This document shows positions 7,382 to 15,697 of a stretch of 26,348 nt of DNA, piece by piece. The stretch comes from Chloroflexota bacterium (GTDB lineage Bacteria; Chloroflexota; Anaerolineae; Anaerolineales; UBA11858). The notes beneath the pieces were generated by a model, which was not told the origin of the DNA, did not search any database, and was given only the letters and a program-made list of their open reading frames with translations. Location of the stretch: contig DAOUWT010000006.1 in the NCBI GenBank assembly GCA_030666985.1, positions 1 to 26,348 of the forward strand, in the 5' to 3' direction. Position numbers and translations under genes: made by a program. Positions within the stretch are counted from its first letter, which is position 1. Each line of letters begins with the position of its first letter.

Positions 7382-7648
7382 ATGAGCAATTTTCTCGATC
7401 GACTCTTTTCCAAACAGCCTAGCAGTGCCACAAAAGCAAAAGAACGTTTGCAATTGGTACTCATCAATGATCGCACCGCCATAACGCCCAAAGCGCTGGA
7501 AAACCTCAAAGACGATTTGTTGGAGGTGATTTCCCGCTACATTGAAATCGACTCTGAGGCTGTGCAGATTGATCTCACCCGAAAAGGCCGCCAACAAAGG
7601 CTGATTGCAGATGTTCCCATAGCAGGCCCCCAAAAGAGACGGTATTAG
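7382..7648 (+). CDS. minE: Cell division topological specificity factor MinE
   Basis: 88 residues. The N-terminal anti-MinCD helix AKERLQLVLINDR (about 19-31) and the C-terminal topological specificity domain (to about residue 80) are both complete. MinE stimulates MinD ATPase and so confines MinCD to the poles. AGGAGG at 7368-7373, inside the end of minD, is spaced 8 nt from the ATG, so translation is coupled. The TAG stop is the first unit of a tandem repeat that fills the gap to rodA. Confidence 0.94.
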   Translation: MSNFLDRLFSKQPSSATKAKERLQLVLINDRTAITPKALENLKDDLLEVISRYIEIDSEAVQIDLTRKGRQQRLIADVPIAGPQKRRY

Positions 7649-7791
7649 TCGGGTAGTCGGGTAGTCGATAGTCTGGTAGTCGATAGTCTAGTAGTCTTTG
7701 GTCTGGTAGTCGACAGTCTGGTAATATGGCAACTGATTCCTGCTTCCCTGCTTCCCTGATCCCTAGTCGATAGTCTGGTAATTGATTAGTC
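7646..7791. repeat. STRR-like 7-8 nt tandem repeat between minE and rodA
   Basis: Units of the type TAGTCGGG, TAGTCGA and TAGTCTGG start with the minE stop codon itself (TAG 7646-7648) and fill nearly the whole intergenic space. A second family (TGCTTCC / TGATCCC units, about 7733-7765) is embedded. No rodA ribosome binding site is recognisable because the repeat runs to the start codon. Confidence 0.75.
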
Positions 7792-7792
7792 T

Positions 7793-8935
7793 ATGAGCAA
7801 TATTTCGTGGCGACAGTTTGATTTCTGGCTCCTGGGGGCAGTGGCAGTGCTCACTATCTTCGGTGTGGCTATGATCAGGTCTGCCATTGCCGGCAACATT
7901 GAGCTTATCGAAGGTAATACTGTCCTCAAGCAGTTCATCTTTGCCACGGCAGGCTTTGTGGTAATGATTATCACTGCTACCATTGACTACCGCTACTGGA
8001 GTTCGCTTAGTAAGTTCTTTTTTGTGGGGATTACAGCTCTTTTGGCCATTCTCTTTTTTGTAGGGGGAACGCTTTTCGGCTCGGCACGCTGGTTCCAAGT
8101 TGGCCCCATCTTAGTCCAACCATCCGAGTTGGCTAAAATTGTCATGATCTTGGTGCTGGCGAATTTTTTCACTCAAAATATCCATGAAATATACCGGCCT
8201 ATCACCATTGTAAAAAGTTTAGCGCTAACAATGGGTGTGGTAAGTTGGATATTATTACAACCCGACTTAAGTACTTCTATTGTGATCTTGGTCATTTGGT
8301 TTGCGTTGCTTTGGGCCAGCGGTTTGGAACTTAAACATCTCTTGATCACCGCAGGGGGAGGTACTCTGGCCCTAGGCGTCGGGCTGCCGCTTCTTTTATT
8401 AAGTTATGATCCTACCAACACAGAGGCGCTCATAAAACCCTACCAAATCGAACGGATCATCAATTTCCTATTCCCCAACCCTGAGGCACGCCACGGAGCG
8501 AATTACAACGTGGAGCAAGCGCAGATCAGCGTTGGCTCAGGAGGGTGGCTAGGACAAGGTTACGGAGGCGGCTCACAAGTTCAACTCAGATTTCTTAAAG
8601 TGCGTCACTCTGATTTCATTTTCTCTGCCTTATCGGAAGAATTTGGCTTTGTAGGCGCATTACTGGTATTAGGTCTACTCATATTTATCATCCTGCGCTG
8701 TTTACGAGCGGCCCGCTTATCCAGAGACACTTTTGGGGCATTGATAGCCTACGGCGTGGCAACCCTGATTACCTTTCAAGCCACCGTCAACATAGGTATG
8801 AACCTCAACTTACTCCCTGTCACCGGCCTCACGCTTCCCTTTGTAAGCTATGGAGGGAGTTCTTTGTTATCTCTGTTCTTGGGGATAGGACTGGTGGAAA
8901 GCGTCCTCCTCCGGCATCAAGATTTGGAGTTTTGA
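7793..8935 (+). CDS. rodA: SEDS peptidoglycan glycosyltransferase RodA
   Basis: 380 residues with about ten membrane segments, the FtsW/RodA/SpoVE fold. Conserved stretches are visible: GSARWFQVGPILVQPSELAK (about 97-115), QPDLST (156-161), a large extracytoplasmic loop with HSDF (272-275) where D274 aligns with the catalytic Asp region of RodA, and a NIGMNLNLLPVTGLTLPF segment from about 333 followed by SYGGSS. It polymerises lipid II into glycan strands and works with PBP2 (mrdA, 1745). Proximity to mreD and mrdA supports RodA over FtsW. The start has no visible Shine-Dalgarno. Confidence 0.92.
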   Translation: MSNISWRQFDFWLLGAVAVLTIFGVAMIRSAIAGNIELIEGNTVLKQFIFATAGFVVMIITATIDYRYWSSLSKFFFVGITALLAILFFVGGTLFGSARWFQVGPILVQPSELAKIVMILVLANFFTQNIHEIYRPITIVKSLALTMGVVSWILLQPDLSTSIVILVIWFALLWASGLELKHLLITAGGGTLALGVGLPLLLLSYDPTNTEALIKPYQIERIINFLFPNPEARHGANYNVEQAQISVGSGGWLGQGYGGGSQVQLRFLKVRHSDFIFSALSEEFGFVGALLVLGLLIFIILRCLRAARLSRDTFGALIAYGVATLITFQATVNIGMNLNLLPVTGLTLPFVSYGGSSLLSLFLGIGLVESVLLRHQDLEF

Positions 8936-8939
8936 GTTA

Positions 8940-9008
8940 GATACTGGATATTGGATATTGTCCACTAAAAAGTTTTCCCTGCGTCCCCGCATCCCTGCGT
9001 CTCTGCGT
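8940..9008. repeat. Two short tandem repeats after rodA
   Basis: Three 7-nt units (GATACTG, GATATTG, GATATTG at 8940-8960) begin 4 nt after the rodA stop. Four 8-nt units (CCCTGCGT, CCCCGCAT, CCCTGCGT, CTCTGCGT) occupy 8977-9008. The gap 8936-9279 holds these, then the palindromic element 9057-9180 and a possible gltX promoter; I see no gene. Confidence 0.65.
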
Positions 9009-9056
9009 TAAGTATGTAGCATTCTAGCTACCCGTCACTTTGGTAAAAGTAAAAAC

Positions 9057-9180
9057 ATAGAACGCAGATGCGCCAGAAATACATTGGCGTTGCGGATGCG
9101 GCGGATAAACGCGGATCAAAAACTTTATAAATGGTTTAAATCCGCGCAAATCCGCAAAATCTGTGTCATCCGCGTTCTAT
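9057..9180. mobile_element. Dispersed palindromic element, 124 bp (GCGGAT-rich)
   Basis: Starts ATAGAACGCAG and ends with the complementary CGCGTTCTAT. Inner GCGGAT and ATCCGC words face each other across a central AT-rich part. A shorter relative with the same ends is at 18174-18267. It is non-coding and MITE/REP-like. Confidence 0.65.
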
Positions 9181-9200
9181 TAGCGAGACTAATTTTAAAA

Positions 9201-9230
9201 CTGTCAGGTAGCTAGTGTAGCATTTATAAA
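9201..9230 (+). promoter_or_regulatory. Candidate gltX promoter
   Basis: CTGTCA (4 of 6) at 9201-9206, an 18-nt spacer, and TATAAA (5 of 6) at 9225-9230, 50 nt before the gltX start. No better match is present after the palindromic element. Confidence 0.35.
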
Positions 9231-9279
9231 ACCATTAGAAAAGGATTTATCTCGACCACTAAGACCACAAGGAGCATAA

Positions 9280-10770
9280 ATGACACCCCCTACCAAACCC
9301 GCCCGTGTACGATTTGCCCCCTCCCCCACCGGATACCTGCACCTGGGCGGGGCCAGAACCGCATTATACGACTACCTGCTAGCCAAACAAAGCGGCGGGA
9401 GCTTTATTTTACGCATCGAAGATACTGACCAGAAACGCTACGTCCCCGAAGCGGAGGCCAATTTCAAAAATGCGCTTCATTGGCTGGGATTGCCCCCCGA
9501 CGAAGGCCCCGATGCAGGCGGGCCTCACGCCCCTTACCGCCAATCCCAGCGCAAGGCCATCTACCGCCAACACGCCGAGCAGCTTATCGAGAGCGGAGAT
9601 GCTTATTACTGCTTTTGCTCCCCTGAACGACTCGATAAAATAAGAGCGGAACAACTGGCCAATAACGAGAACACCCGCTACGATGGGAAATGCCGGCACC
9701 TCCCCCCCGGGGAAGCCGCCCGACGGGTAGCAAACGGTGAAGAGCACGTCATCCGCTTCAAAATCCCCCAAGAGGGAACCACTACGGCCCATGACTTCTT
9801 ACGCGGAGACATCACCGTGGAAAACGAAGTCCTTGACGACATCATCTTGATCAAATCTGATGGCTTGGCCGTCTACCACCTGGCTGCCATGGTTGATGAT
9901 CACCTCATGGGCATCACCCACGTCATTCGCGGCTCAGAGTGGCTGCCAACCTTCCCTATCCACAAACGCATTTTCGACGCTTTTGGCTGGGAAGAACCGG
10001 TGTGGGTACACCCATCCCTCTTCCTGAAACCAGACGGCAAGGGCAAACTGAGCAAACGCGATATCCAAAAAGCACGCGAGAGCGGCTATCCCATTTTCGT
10101 TAATGATATGCCTGAAATGGGTTTTTTACCTGAAGCTGTCAACAACTGGATGGCCTTAATAGGTTGGAGTTACGATGATAAAACCGAGTTCTTCACCATG
10201 GAAGATCTCATAGAAAAATTCTCCATCGAAAAACTCAATCCCTCTCCGGCGGCTATCAACTTTAGCAAGTTGGATCATTTCAACGGTCTCCACATTCGTA
10301 ACCTTGAGGTGGAGGATTTCGCCGAACGCATCAGGCCATTTTTCGAGAAAGCAGGCTACACGGTGGATAACGCCATACTCCCCAAAGTAGCTGCCGCCAT
10401 TCAGACGCGAACCAAACGCTTAACAGAGGTGGGGGATATGGCCGGTTTCTTCTTCGAGGATGAGGTGGAACTGGTCACCGAGCGGATTGTCAGCAAAAAG
10501 ATGAGCGCGGGTCAAGCGGCCGAAGCGGCCCGGCGGCTGGTAAATCTCTTTAGCGCGGTAACGGAAATCAATTCTGATACCTGCGAGCAACCCCTGCGTG
10601 ATATGGCCAAGGAGATGGGTCTCAAGGCCGGTCACATCTTTGGACTTCTGCGCGAAACCCTCACCGGGCAAAAAATCAGCCCTCCCCTTTTTGAGACCAT
10701 GGACATCCTCGGCAAAGAGAAGACCATTGCTAGGCTGGAAAAAGCAGCGGAAGAGTTAGAGAACGGGTGA
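9280..10770 (+). CDS. gltX: Glutamyl-tRNA synthetase
   Basis: 496 residues, a class I synthetase of normal bacterial length. The HIGH motif appears as HLGG at 21-24 in PSPTGYLHLGGARTAL, and the KMSKS motif as KLSKR at 256-260. A zinc site of the GluRS type is intact: C111, C113, C138, H140. The C-terminal third is the helical anticodon-binding domain. It charges tRNA-Glu. Because the window also holds GlnRS and a tRNA-Gln(CUG), it could be strictly Glu-specific, but that cannot be read from motifs. AAGGAG lies about 6 nt before the ATG. Confidence 0.96.
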   Translation: MTPPTKPARVRFAPSPTGYLHLGGARTALYDYLLAKQSGGSFILRIEDTDQKRYVPEAEANFKNALHWLGLPPDEGPDAGGPHAPYRQSQRKAIYRQHAEQLIESGDAYYCFCSPERLDKIRAEQLANNENTRYDGKCRHLPPGEAARRVANGEEHVIRFKIPQEGTTTAHDFLRGDITVENEVLDDIILIKSDGLAVYHLAAMVDDHLMGITHVIRGSEWLPTFPIHKRIFDAFGWEEPVWVHPSLFLKPDGKGKLSKRDIQKARESGYPIFVNDMPEMGFLPEAVNNWMALIGWSYDDKTEFFTMEDLIEKFSIEKLNPSPAAINFSKLDHFNGLHIRNLEVEDFAERIRPFFEKAGYTVDNAILPKVAAAIQTRTKRLTEVGDMAGFFFEDEVELVTERIVSKKMSAGQAAEAARRLVNLFSAVTEINSDTCEQPLRDMAKEMGLKAGHIFGLLRETLTGQKISPPLFETMDILGKEKTIARLEKAAEELENG

Positions 10771-10793
10771 AACATTGGGGCATCAACTTAAAG

Positions 10794-10846
10794 TTACCCC
10801 CTCCTTGCCATCTATGCTATAATGAACAGTGGTAGTGACAGTCACT
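10794..10846 (+). promoter_or_regulatory. Promoter with 13-nt palindromic operator candidate
   Basis: Perfect -10 TATAAT at 10818-10823, with a poor -35 (TTACCC, 10794-10799, 18-nt spacer). The perfect palindrome AGTGACAGTCACT at 10834-10846 follows at the expected start of transcription, a normal place for a repressor site. It precedes the coiled-coil protein gene. Confidence 0.45.
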
Positions 10847-10875
10847 TAGTTCAGCATAACAAAGTGAGGTGAAAT

Positions 10876-11613
10876 ATGACTATATACCCCGATATGGAAA
10901 TTAGAGTAGATCGTTTGGAAGAGCTTGTGGAGAGCGTATGGCATGCGTTCCAGCAAACTGATGCCCAAATGGCTCGGCACGAAGCCAAAACAGCTCAGTA
11001 TGAAGCCCAAATGGCCCGGGACAATGCTAGAACAAATCGTGAGATAACCAGAACAAATCGTGAGATAACACGTTTTTCGCAAGGAATGGATGAGTTCAAA
11101 GACGAGATGGCTGTGTTCAAAGACGAGATGCATGCGGACCGAAAAGCTATCAATAAACAGTGGGGAGAGCTAGCCAATAAACTTGGTACCTTGGCAGAAG
11201 ATATAGTAGCCCCCAGCATTCCCCGTATTCTTCGGCACTTGGCAAATTGCCCATCCGAAGAACCAGATATGGTAGCAGTACGCATGAAGCGCAAACATCC
11301 GACCATTCCTGACTTATCACAAGAATTCGATGTGGTAGCGGTCTGTGGCAAGTATGTATTGATCACGGAAACAAAGAACAAAATGTCAGTAGAAAAGGTC
11401 AATGATTTTGTGGAGTTGATGAAGCAAGCACGCGGCTATTTCCCCGAGTATGCGGATCAGGAACGTTATCATTTTTTGGGAGCGCTGGCTGCGCTGCATG
11501 TGGATCGGAGCATAGTGCGCTACGGGGAAAAAAAGGGGGTACTGATGTTAGGACTTGGAGATGAGATGATGGATGTGTTGAACGAGAACACGGAGACATT
11601 GGAACATTTTTGA
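10876..11613 (+). CDS. Coiled-coil protein with PD-(D/E)XK nuclease-like C-terminal domain (DUF3782-like)
   Basis: 245 residues. Residues about 5-100 are a heptad-rich coiled coil with short internal repeats (DAQMARHEAK / EAQMARD; TNREITR twice; EFKDEM / VFKDEM). The C-terminal half has the restriction-endonuclease-like pattern EFDVVAVCGKYVLITETK with D152, E165 and K167. Such proteins are abundant and often multi-copy in cyanobacteria and Chloroflexota; their function is not established and I do not assign one. At DNA level the coiled coil contains a 21-bp tandem duplication (11029-11070, 20 of 21 identical) that encodes one heptad. GTGAGGTG precedes the ATG. It is monocistronic, with a -10/palindrome in front and a terminator behind. 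Confidence 0.75.
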   Translation: MTIYPDMEIRVDRLEELVESVWHAFQQTDAQMARHEAKTAQYEAQMARDNARTNREITRTNREITRFSQGMDEFKDEMAVFKDEMHADRKAINKQWGELANKLGTLAEDIVAPSIPRILRHLANCPSEEPDMVAVRMKRKHPTIPDLSQEFDVVAVCGKYVLITETKNKMSVEKVNDFVELMKQARGYFPEYADQERYHFLGALAALHVDRSIVRYGEKKGVLMLGLGDEMMDVLNENTETLEHF

Positions 11614-11680
11614 AATCCATCGTATTAAATTACAGCAAAAATCGCACGTATAAAGGTAGAGCACAGTCTCTAAGAACCAC

Positions 11681-11712
11681 AAAGCCCCCGCCGGTAAAGG
11701 CGAGGGCTTTTT
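11681..11712. terminator. Rho-independent terminator between convergent genes
   Basis: Twelve-bp stem with one mismatch: AAAGCCCCCGCC (11681-11692) against GGCGAGGGCTTT (11699-11710), with loop GGTAAA, flanked by A's on one side and T's on the other. It can terminate both the coiled-coil gene (plus) and glnS (minus). Confidence 0.8.
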
Positions 11713-11717
11713 CCTTT

Positions 11718-11753
11718 GGCTCTTCTGCTTCCTCTGCCTCCTCTGCTACCTCT
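11718..11753. repeat. Nine-nt tandem repeat across the glnS stop
   Basis: Four 9-nt units (on the plus strand GGCTCTTCT, GCTTCCTCT, GCCTCCTCT, GCTACCTCT). The glnS stop TAG (complement at 11746-11748) is inside the last unit, so the repeat continues directly from the coding end. Confidence 0.65.
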
Positions 11754-13440
11754 TCCCCCGCTGCCGCAACCTCTTCTCAATCCTCTTCCACGTATCACGC
11801 AAAGTGCTAGTCCGGTTGAAGACTAGCTTTCCGTCTCTGGAATCGGGATCAACGCAGAAATAACCCCGGCGCTCAAATTGGAAAAAGTCTCCCGGTTCGG
11901 CGTCCGCCAAACTCGGTTCCACCTTGCAATTCGCCAACACCGTCAGGGAATCGGGGTTCATATTATCAACAAAATCTTCCCCTTCTTCCACATCCATGGG
12001 ATTCTTAGCATAGAAAAGACGGTCATATAGGCGGACTTCAACATCCAGAGCGTGAGCGGCCGAGACCCAGTGCAGCGTACCACGCACCTTGCGTCCATCG
12101 GGGGCATTTCCTCCCCGCGTTTCAGGATCATAAGTACAATGAACTTCTACTACCTCTCCGTTCTCATCTTTAACATGGTCTTCATAGGTGATGAAATAAC
12201 CATAGCGCAAACGCACTTCTCGTCCCGGCCCTAACCGCCAGAAACGTTTCGAAGGATTCTCTCGAAAGTCCTCCCGCTCAATATAAATCTCACGCGAGAA
12301 AGGAACCATGCGGGTACCCGCGCTTTCATCTTCAGGATTATTAATGAACTCCATTTCCTCGACTTTATCCTCAGGATAATTGGTGATGACCACTTTCAAG
12401 GGATTAAGCACCCCCATCCGGCGCGGGGCGCGCTTGTTCAAATCTTGGCGGATGTGATGCTCCAATAGCGCGAAATCAATAATGCTCTCGTTTTTAGCAA
12501 TGCCAACCTCGTCCATGAAGGCACGAATCGCCTCAGGCGTATATCCACGCCGGCGCATCCCGGCCAGGGTGGGCATGCGGGGATCATCCCAGCCGTTCAC
12601 GTAACCTTCTTTGACCATCCTCCCCAAGTAACGTTTGCTCAGTATTGTATAAGAGAGGTTAAAACGCGCAAACTCAATTTGCCGGGGATGGAAGATATCC
12701 AACTCATCCAGGAACCAATCATAGAGAGGGCGGTGAGCTTCATAAGCCAGGTCGCACAAGGAATAGGTGATACCCTCTATGGAGTCTGATTGTCCGTGAG
12801 CGAAGTCATACATGGGATAAATGCACCATTCATCACCCGTGCGGTGATGCTCGGCGTGGAGGATGCGGTACATGACCGGGTCGCGCATATTGATATTCCC
12901 CGAAGACATGTCAATCTTCGCCCGCAGGACACGCGCCCCCTCGGGGAACTCCCCGTCCCTCATGCTCTCGAACAAATCCAAATTCTCCTCGATAGTGCGG
13001 TCACGGTAGGGAGAATTTTTCCCCGGCTTGGTCAACGTGCCGCGATACTCACGAATCTCGTCCGGGGTGAGGTCATCCACATAGGCCTTGCCCCTTTTAA
13101 TCAACTTGACGGCATACGCATAAAGCTGCCCAAAATAGTCCGAGGCGTAAAATTCGCGGTCTTCCCAATCGGCCCCCAGCCAGCGCATGTCTGCCTTGAT
13201 AGCTTCAACATACTCAACTTCTTCCTTGACCGGGTTCGTGTCATCGAAGCGTAAGTTGAACTTCCCGCCAAAATCCTCGGCAATCCCGTAATTGATGTTG
13301 ATGGCTTTGGCGTGGCCGATGTGTAAATAGCCATTTGGCTCCGGCGGGAAACGGGTACACACTTCCTCGTACTTGCCTTCAGCGAGGTCTTCCTTGACAA
13401 ACTCGCGGATGAAATCGGCTCTCTCCTTTTCTTCTGTCAT
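11746..13440 (-). CDS. glnS: Glutaminyl-tRNA synthetase
   Basis: 564 residues, the normal bacterial GlnRS size. Class I signatures: PPEPNGYLHIGHAKA with HIGH at 40-43, and the KMSKS equivalent ILSKR at 266-270. The C-terminal half is the two-barrel anticodon-binding region typical of GlnRS rather than GluRS. It directly charges tRNA-Gln with glutamine, which makes the GatCAB amidation route unnecessary for that tRNA. GlnRS is patchily distributed among bacteria and thought to have spread by transfer from eukaryotes. A tRNA-Gln(CUG) lies at 16826. AAAGGAG is spaced about 8 nt from the ATG at 13440. The gene converges on the coiled-coil gene across a shared terminator. Confidence 0.96.
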   Translation of the reverse strand: MTEEKERADFIREFVKEDLAEGKYEEVCTRFPPEPNGYLHIGHAKAININYGIAEDFGGKFNLRFDDTNPVKEEVEYVEAIKADMRWLGADWEDREFYASDYFGQLYAYAVKLIKRGKAYVDDLTPDEIREYRGTLTKPGKNSPYRDRTIEENLDLFESMRDGEFPEGARVLRAKIDMSSGNINMRDPVMYRILHAEHHRTGDEWCIYPMYDFAHGQSDSIEGITYSLCDLAYEAHRPLYDWFLDELDIFHPRQIEFARFNLSYTILSKRYLGRMVKEGYVNGWDDPRMPTLAGMRRRGYTPEAIRAFMDEVGIAKNESIIDFALLEHHIRQDLNKRAPRRMGVLNPLKVVITNYPEDKVEEMEFINNPEDESAGTRMVPFSREIYIEREDFRENPSKRFWRLGPGREVRLRYGYFITYEDHVKDENGEVVEVHCTYDPETRGGNAPDGRKVRGTLHWVSAAHALDVEVRLYDRLFYAKNPMDVEEGEDFVDNMNPDSLTVLANCKVEPSLADAEPGDFFQFERRGYFCVDPDSRDGKLVFNRTSTLRDTWKRIEKRLRQRGKR

Positions 13441-13499
13441 TCGATTTTCTCCTTTACTAACTTCCCTTTTTTAGCGGCCTATTGCTCTCATACCTACTC

Positions 13500-13508
13500 A
13501 TTTTAGCA
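13500..13508 (-). promoter_or_regulatory. Extended -10 element, candidate glnS promoter
   Basis: On the minus strand TGCTAAAAT fits the extended -10 consensus (TGnTAnnnT), about 60 nt before the glnS start. No -35 is recognisable. Confidence 0.35.
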
Positions 13509-13696
13509 CATGCTGGGCGGATAGGGAGAAATCGGAAGCGGGAACAAGGGGGAGACGTAGGGGATGGGGCACGGGGAAGCAGGCGGGACAGGGGCTATAC
13601 CATGGGGGGCGGTGCATGCAAGGGGGACAGGATATGCAGAGGGCACGGTGGAAACACGTTTGGCGGCGACAGATACGGTGGACGCCTAAATTGCTT

Positions 13697-13725
13697 TTGC
13701 GTTATAGCATAAAATACGTTAGAAT
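13697..13725 (+). promoter_or_regulatory. Candidate promoter for the cyclase-FecR pair
   Basis: TTGCGT (3 of 6) at 13697-13702, a 17-nt spacer, and TAGAAT (5 of 6) at 13720-13725. The predicted leader of about 120 nt contains the C-tracts at 13785-13805. The stretch 13441-13690 is G-rich on the plus strand and shows no gene. Confidence 0.4.
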
Positions 13726-13784
13726 AAGAATAGTCGTAATACAGGGAGAAGCAATTTGCTCCCCGCTGGAGTTTGGCGGGGGCG

Positions 13785-13805
13785 CCCCCCCCCGTCCCCC
13801 CCCCC
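13785..13805. repeat. C9-GT-C10 homopolymer tract upstream of the cyclase
   Basis: Nine C, GT, ten C, inside a C-rich leader (13774-13848). Such runs are prone to slippage and on the minus strand form G-tracts with quadruplex potential. The reading frame of the cyclase is open back through the tract to 13616. Confidence 0.55.
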
Positions 13806-13852
13806 ACGCGGCGCCCCCTCCCCAGTCCCCTCCCCCTGCTAAGACACAAGCT

Positions 13853-15697
13853 ATGAAAACTACTAACCCGCATAATACAGCCATAATTATTATCACCACC
13901 ATTGTCTTATTAAGCCTTCAAGTCATTGGCCTATTTCCCAATATAACCATGCCCACGGAGCGCTTAGAATTAACAACTCGGGATATGGCTTCGCGGTGGC
14001 TTATGGCTCGACCGCCTTCGGGAAATATTGTCATTGTTGCCATTGATGACGCCTCTTTCAATTGGAATAATTTACAATGGCCCTGGCCAAGGGCTTATCT
14101 GGCTGAGATCGTGGATTGGCTCAATCAGGCGGGGGCGAGCGTCATAGGAGTAGATATCCTTCTCTTCGAGCCAGACCCTGACCCTGAAGGGGATTTGGCC
14201 CTGGCAGAAGCTTTGGCCGAAGCCGAAAATGCTGTCATGCTCGTACAAAAATACAAAGATAAAGAGCAAATGTACGAAACCCTCCGCCACCCATTGCAAG
14301 TCTACATGGAAGCAATTGATGGTCTTGGCATCCCTAAAATCAGACGTGATGAAGACGCCATTGTGCGCAGCGTTGAAGCCTTCCAAACCTGGGGAGATGA
14401 GACCTACTATAATTGGAGCTTCGAACTAGCTCGTCTCTACTTGAATGTGCCTTCTCCCACGAATCCAAGTCCCACAGAAGTAACTTTCAACAACAAAGTT
14501 GTGCCGCTCAGTCAGCGAAAATTATTGGTCAACTTTGCAGGCCCAACCCGAACATATCCTACTTATACAGCCGCCTATGTTGCCCTCGGTGACTATCCTG
14601 CTGAAAAATTCCGAGACAAAATCGTTCTCATTGGAGCCACCACCGAAACACTCCAAGATATTTATCCTACTCCATATTCAAGCATTACTCTCACGCCTGG
14701 GGTAGAAATCATAGCCAACGCTGTAGACACCCTCATTACTGAAAGTTACCTGCACATCCTTCCCCCGTGGAGTGAAATAATTTTAATCATTCTGGCTGCC
14801 GCTCTAGCCCGGGTCATTGCCAAACACCCCCGTCCCACCATCGCGCTTTTATTATTGCTGGGGGCATTAGCATTTTATTTTGCTTTTTATGCGCTGCTTA
14901 TGGCACGCTATAGGTGGGTGATTCCATTCGTAGGCCCTGAGCTAATGCTCTTCCTGGGAGTTATACTGCCTTCTTTGGAGCAAACCATCATCCAAGAATT
15001 GGCCAAGAGACGTATCTCCAATCTTTTTGGGCGTTTCATTTCACCCAAAATGGTGGATCAACTCATCAAAACCCAAGACATCAATTCGCTCAACAAACGG
15101 GCCAATTTGACGATCTTATTCTCTGATATTCGTGGTTTCACCAGCCTCTCAGAGAAGCTCAACCCCGAAGAGGTGGTGGCAATCCTTAACCCGTATTTGG
15201 CAGCTATGACCGATATTATCCACAAACATGGCGGCACTGTAGATAAATACGAAGGAGATGCCGTTGTGGCCTTTTTTGGTGAACCCATCCCCCACGCCGA
15301 TCACGCCTTACGCGCCTCGCGGGCCTCGTTAGAGATGTTGGACGTGCTTGACGAATTGAATGAAAAGTGGAAATCTGAAGGTAAACTCTCCGCTTCTATG
15401 GAGATTGGGATTGGGTTGAATAGTGGGGATGTTTTTGTGGGCTTACTTGGTTCTGAAAAACGCGTTAATTACACAATTATTGGTGATAACGCTAATTTGG
15501 CCGCCCGCCTTCAAGACCAAACCAAGGTATACGGTTATCCCATCTTAATAAATGAAAGCACATACAAGGCTATCAAAGAAGAACTTGAGGCCGAATTTGT
15601 CGCACCAACCCATCTGAAAGGGAAAACTGAGCAAGTGAAAATCTATAAATTAACTGGCAAGAAAACCACCCTAAACTACAAGGAGGTACTCGGATGA
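13853..15697 (+). CDS. CHASE2-domain class III adenylate cyclase
   Basis: 614 residues from the ATG at 13853. A signal-anchor helix (about 9-28) is followed by an extracytoplasmic CHASE2 sensor domain (about 40-300), three closely spaced membrane segments (about 305-375) and a cytoplasmic class III cyclase domain (about 415-600). Metal-binding aspartates are D425 in LFSDIRGFT and D469 in KYEGDAVVAFFG. Adenine-selecting residues K465 and D545 (in IIGDNANLAARL) point to cAMP, and N548 and R552 are the transition-state pair. All catalytic residues are present. It probably makes cAMP in response to an unknown extracellular cue. The frame is open upstream to 13616, but that extension is encoded by low-complexity C-rich DNA, so the start at 13853 is preferred although its ribosome site is weak. 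Its stop overlaps the FecR gene (ATGA). Confidence 0.9.
   Translation: MKTTNPHNTAIIIITTIVLLSLQVIGLFPNITMPTERLELTTRDMASRWLMARPPSGNIVIVAIDDASFNWNNLQWPWPRAYLAEIVDWLNQAGASVIGVDILLFEPDPDPEGDLALAEALAEAENAVMLVQKYKDKEQMYETLRHPLQVYMEAIDGLGIPKIRRDEDAIVRSVEAFQTWGDETYYNWSFELARLYLNVPSPTNPSPTEVTFNNKVVPLSQRKLLVNFAGPTRTYPTYTAAYVALGDYPAEKFRDKIVLIGATTETLQDIYPTPYSSITLTPGVEIIANAVDTLITESYLHILPPWSEIILIILAAALARVIAKHPRPTIALLLLLGALAFYFAFYALLMARYRWVIPFVGPELMLFLGVILPSLEQTIIQELAKRRISNLFGRFISPKMVDQLIKTQDINSLNKRANLTILFSDIRGFTSLSEKLNPEEVVAILNPYLAAMTDIIHKHGGTVDKYEGDAVVAFFGEPIPHADHALRASRASLEMLDVLDELNEKWKSEGKLSASMEIGIGLNSGDVFVGLLGSEKRVNYTIIGDNANLAARLQDQTKVYGYPILINESTYKAIKEELEAEFVAPTHLKGKTEQVKIYKLTGKKTTLNYKEVLG

Noticed and set aside
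13616..13852. N-terminal extension of the cyclase to 13616
   Set aside because: Encoded by G-rich and poly-C DNA with no conserved sequence; the promoter candidate at 13697-13725 lies inside it. ATG 13853 starts directly before the signal-anchor helix.
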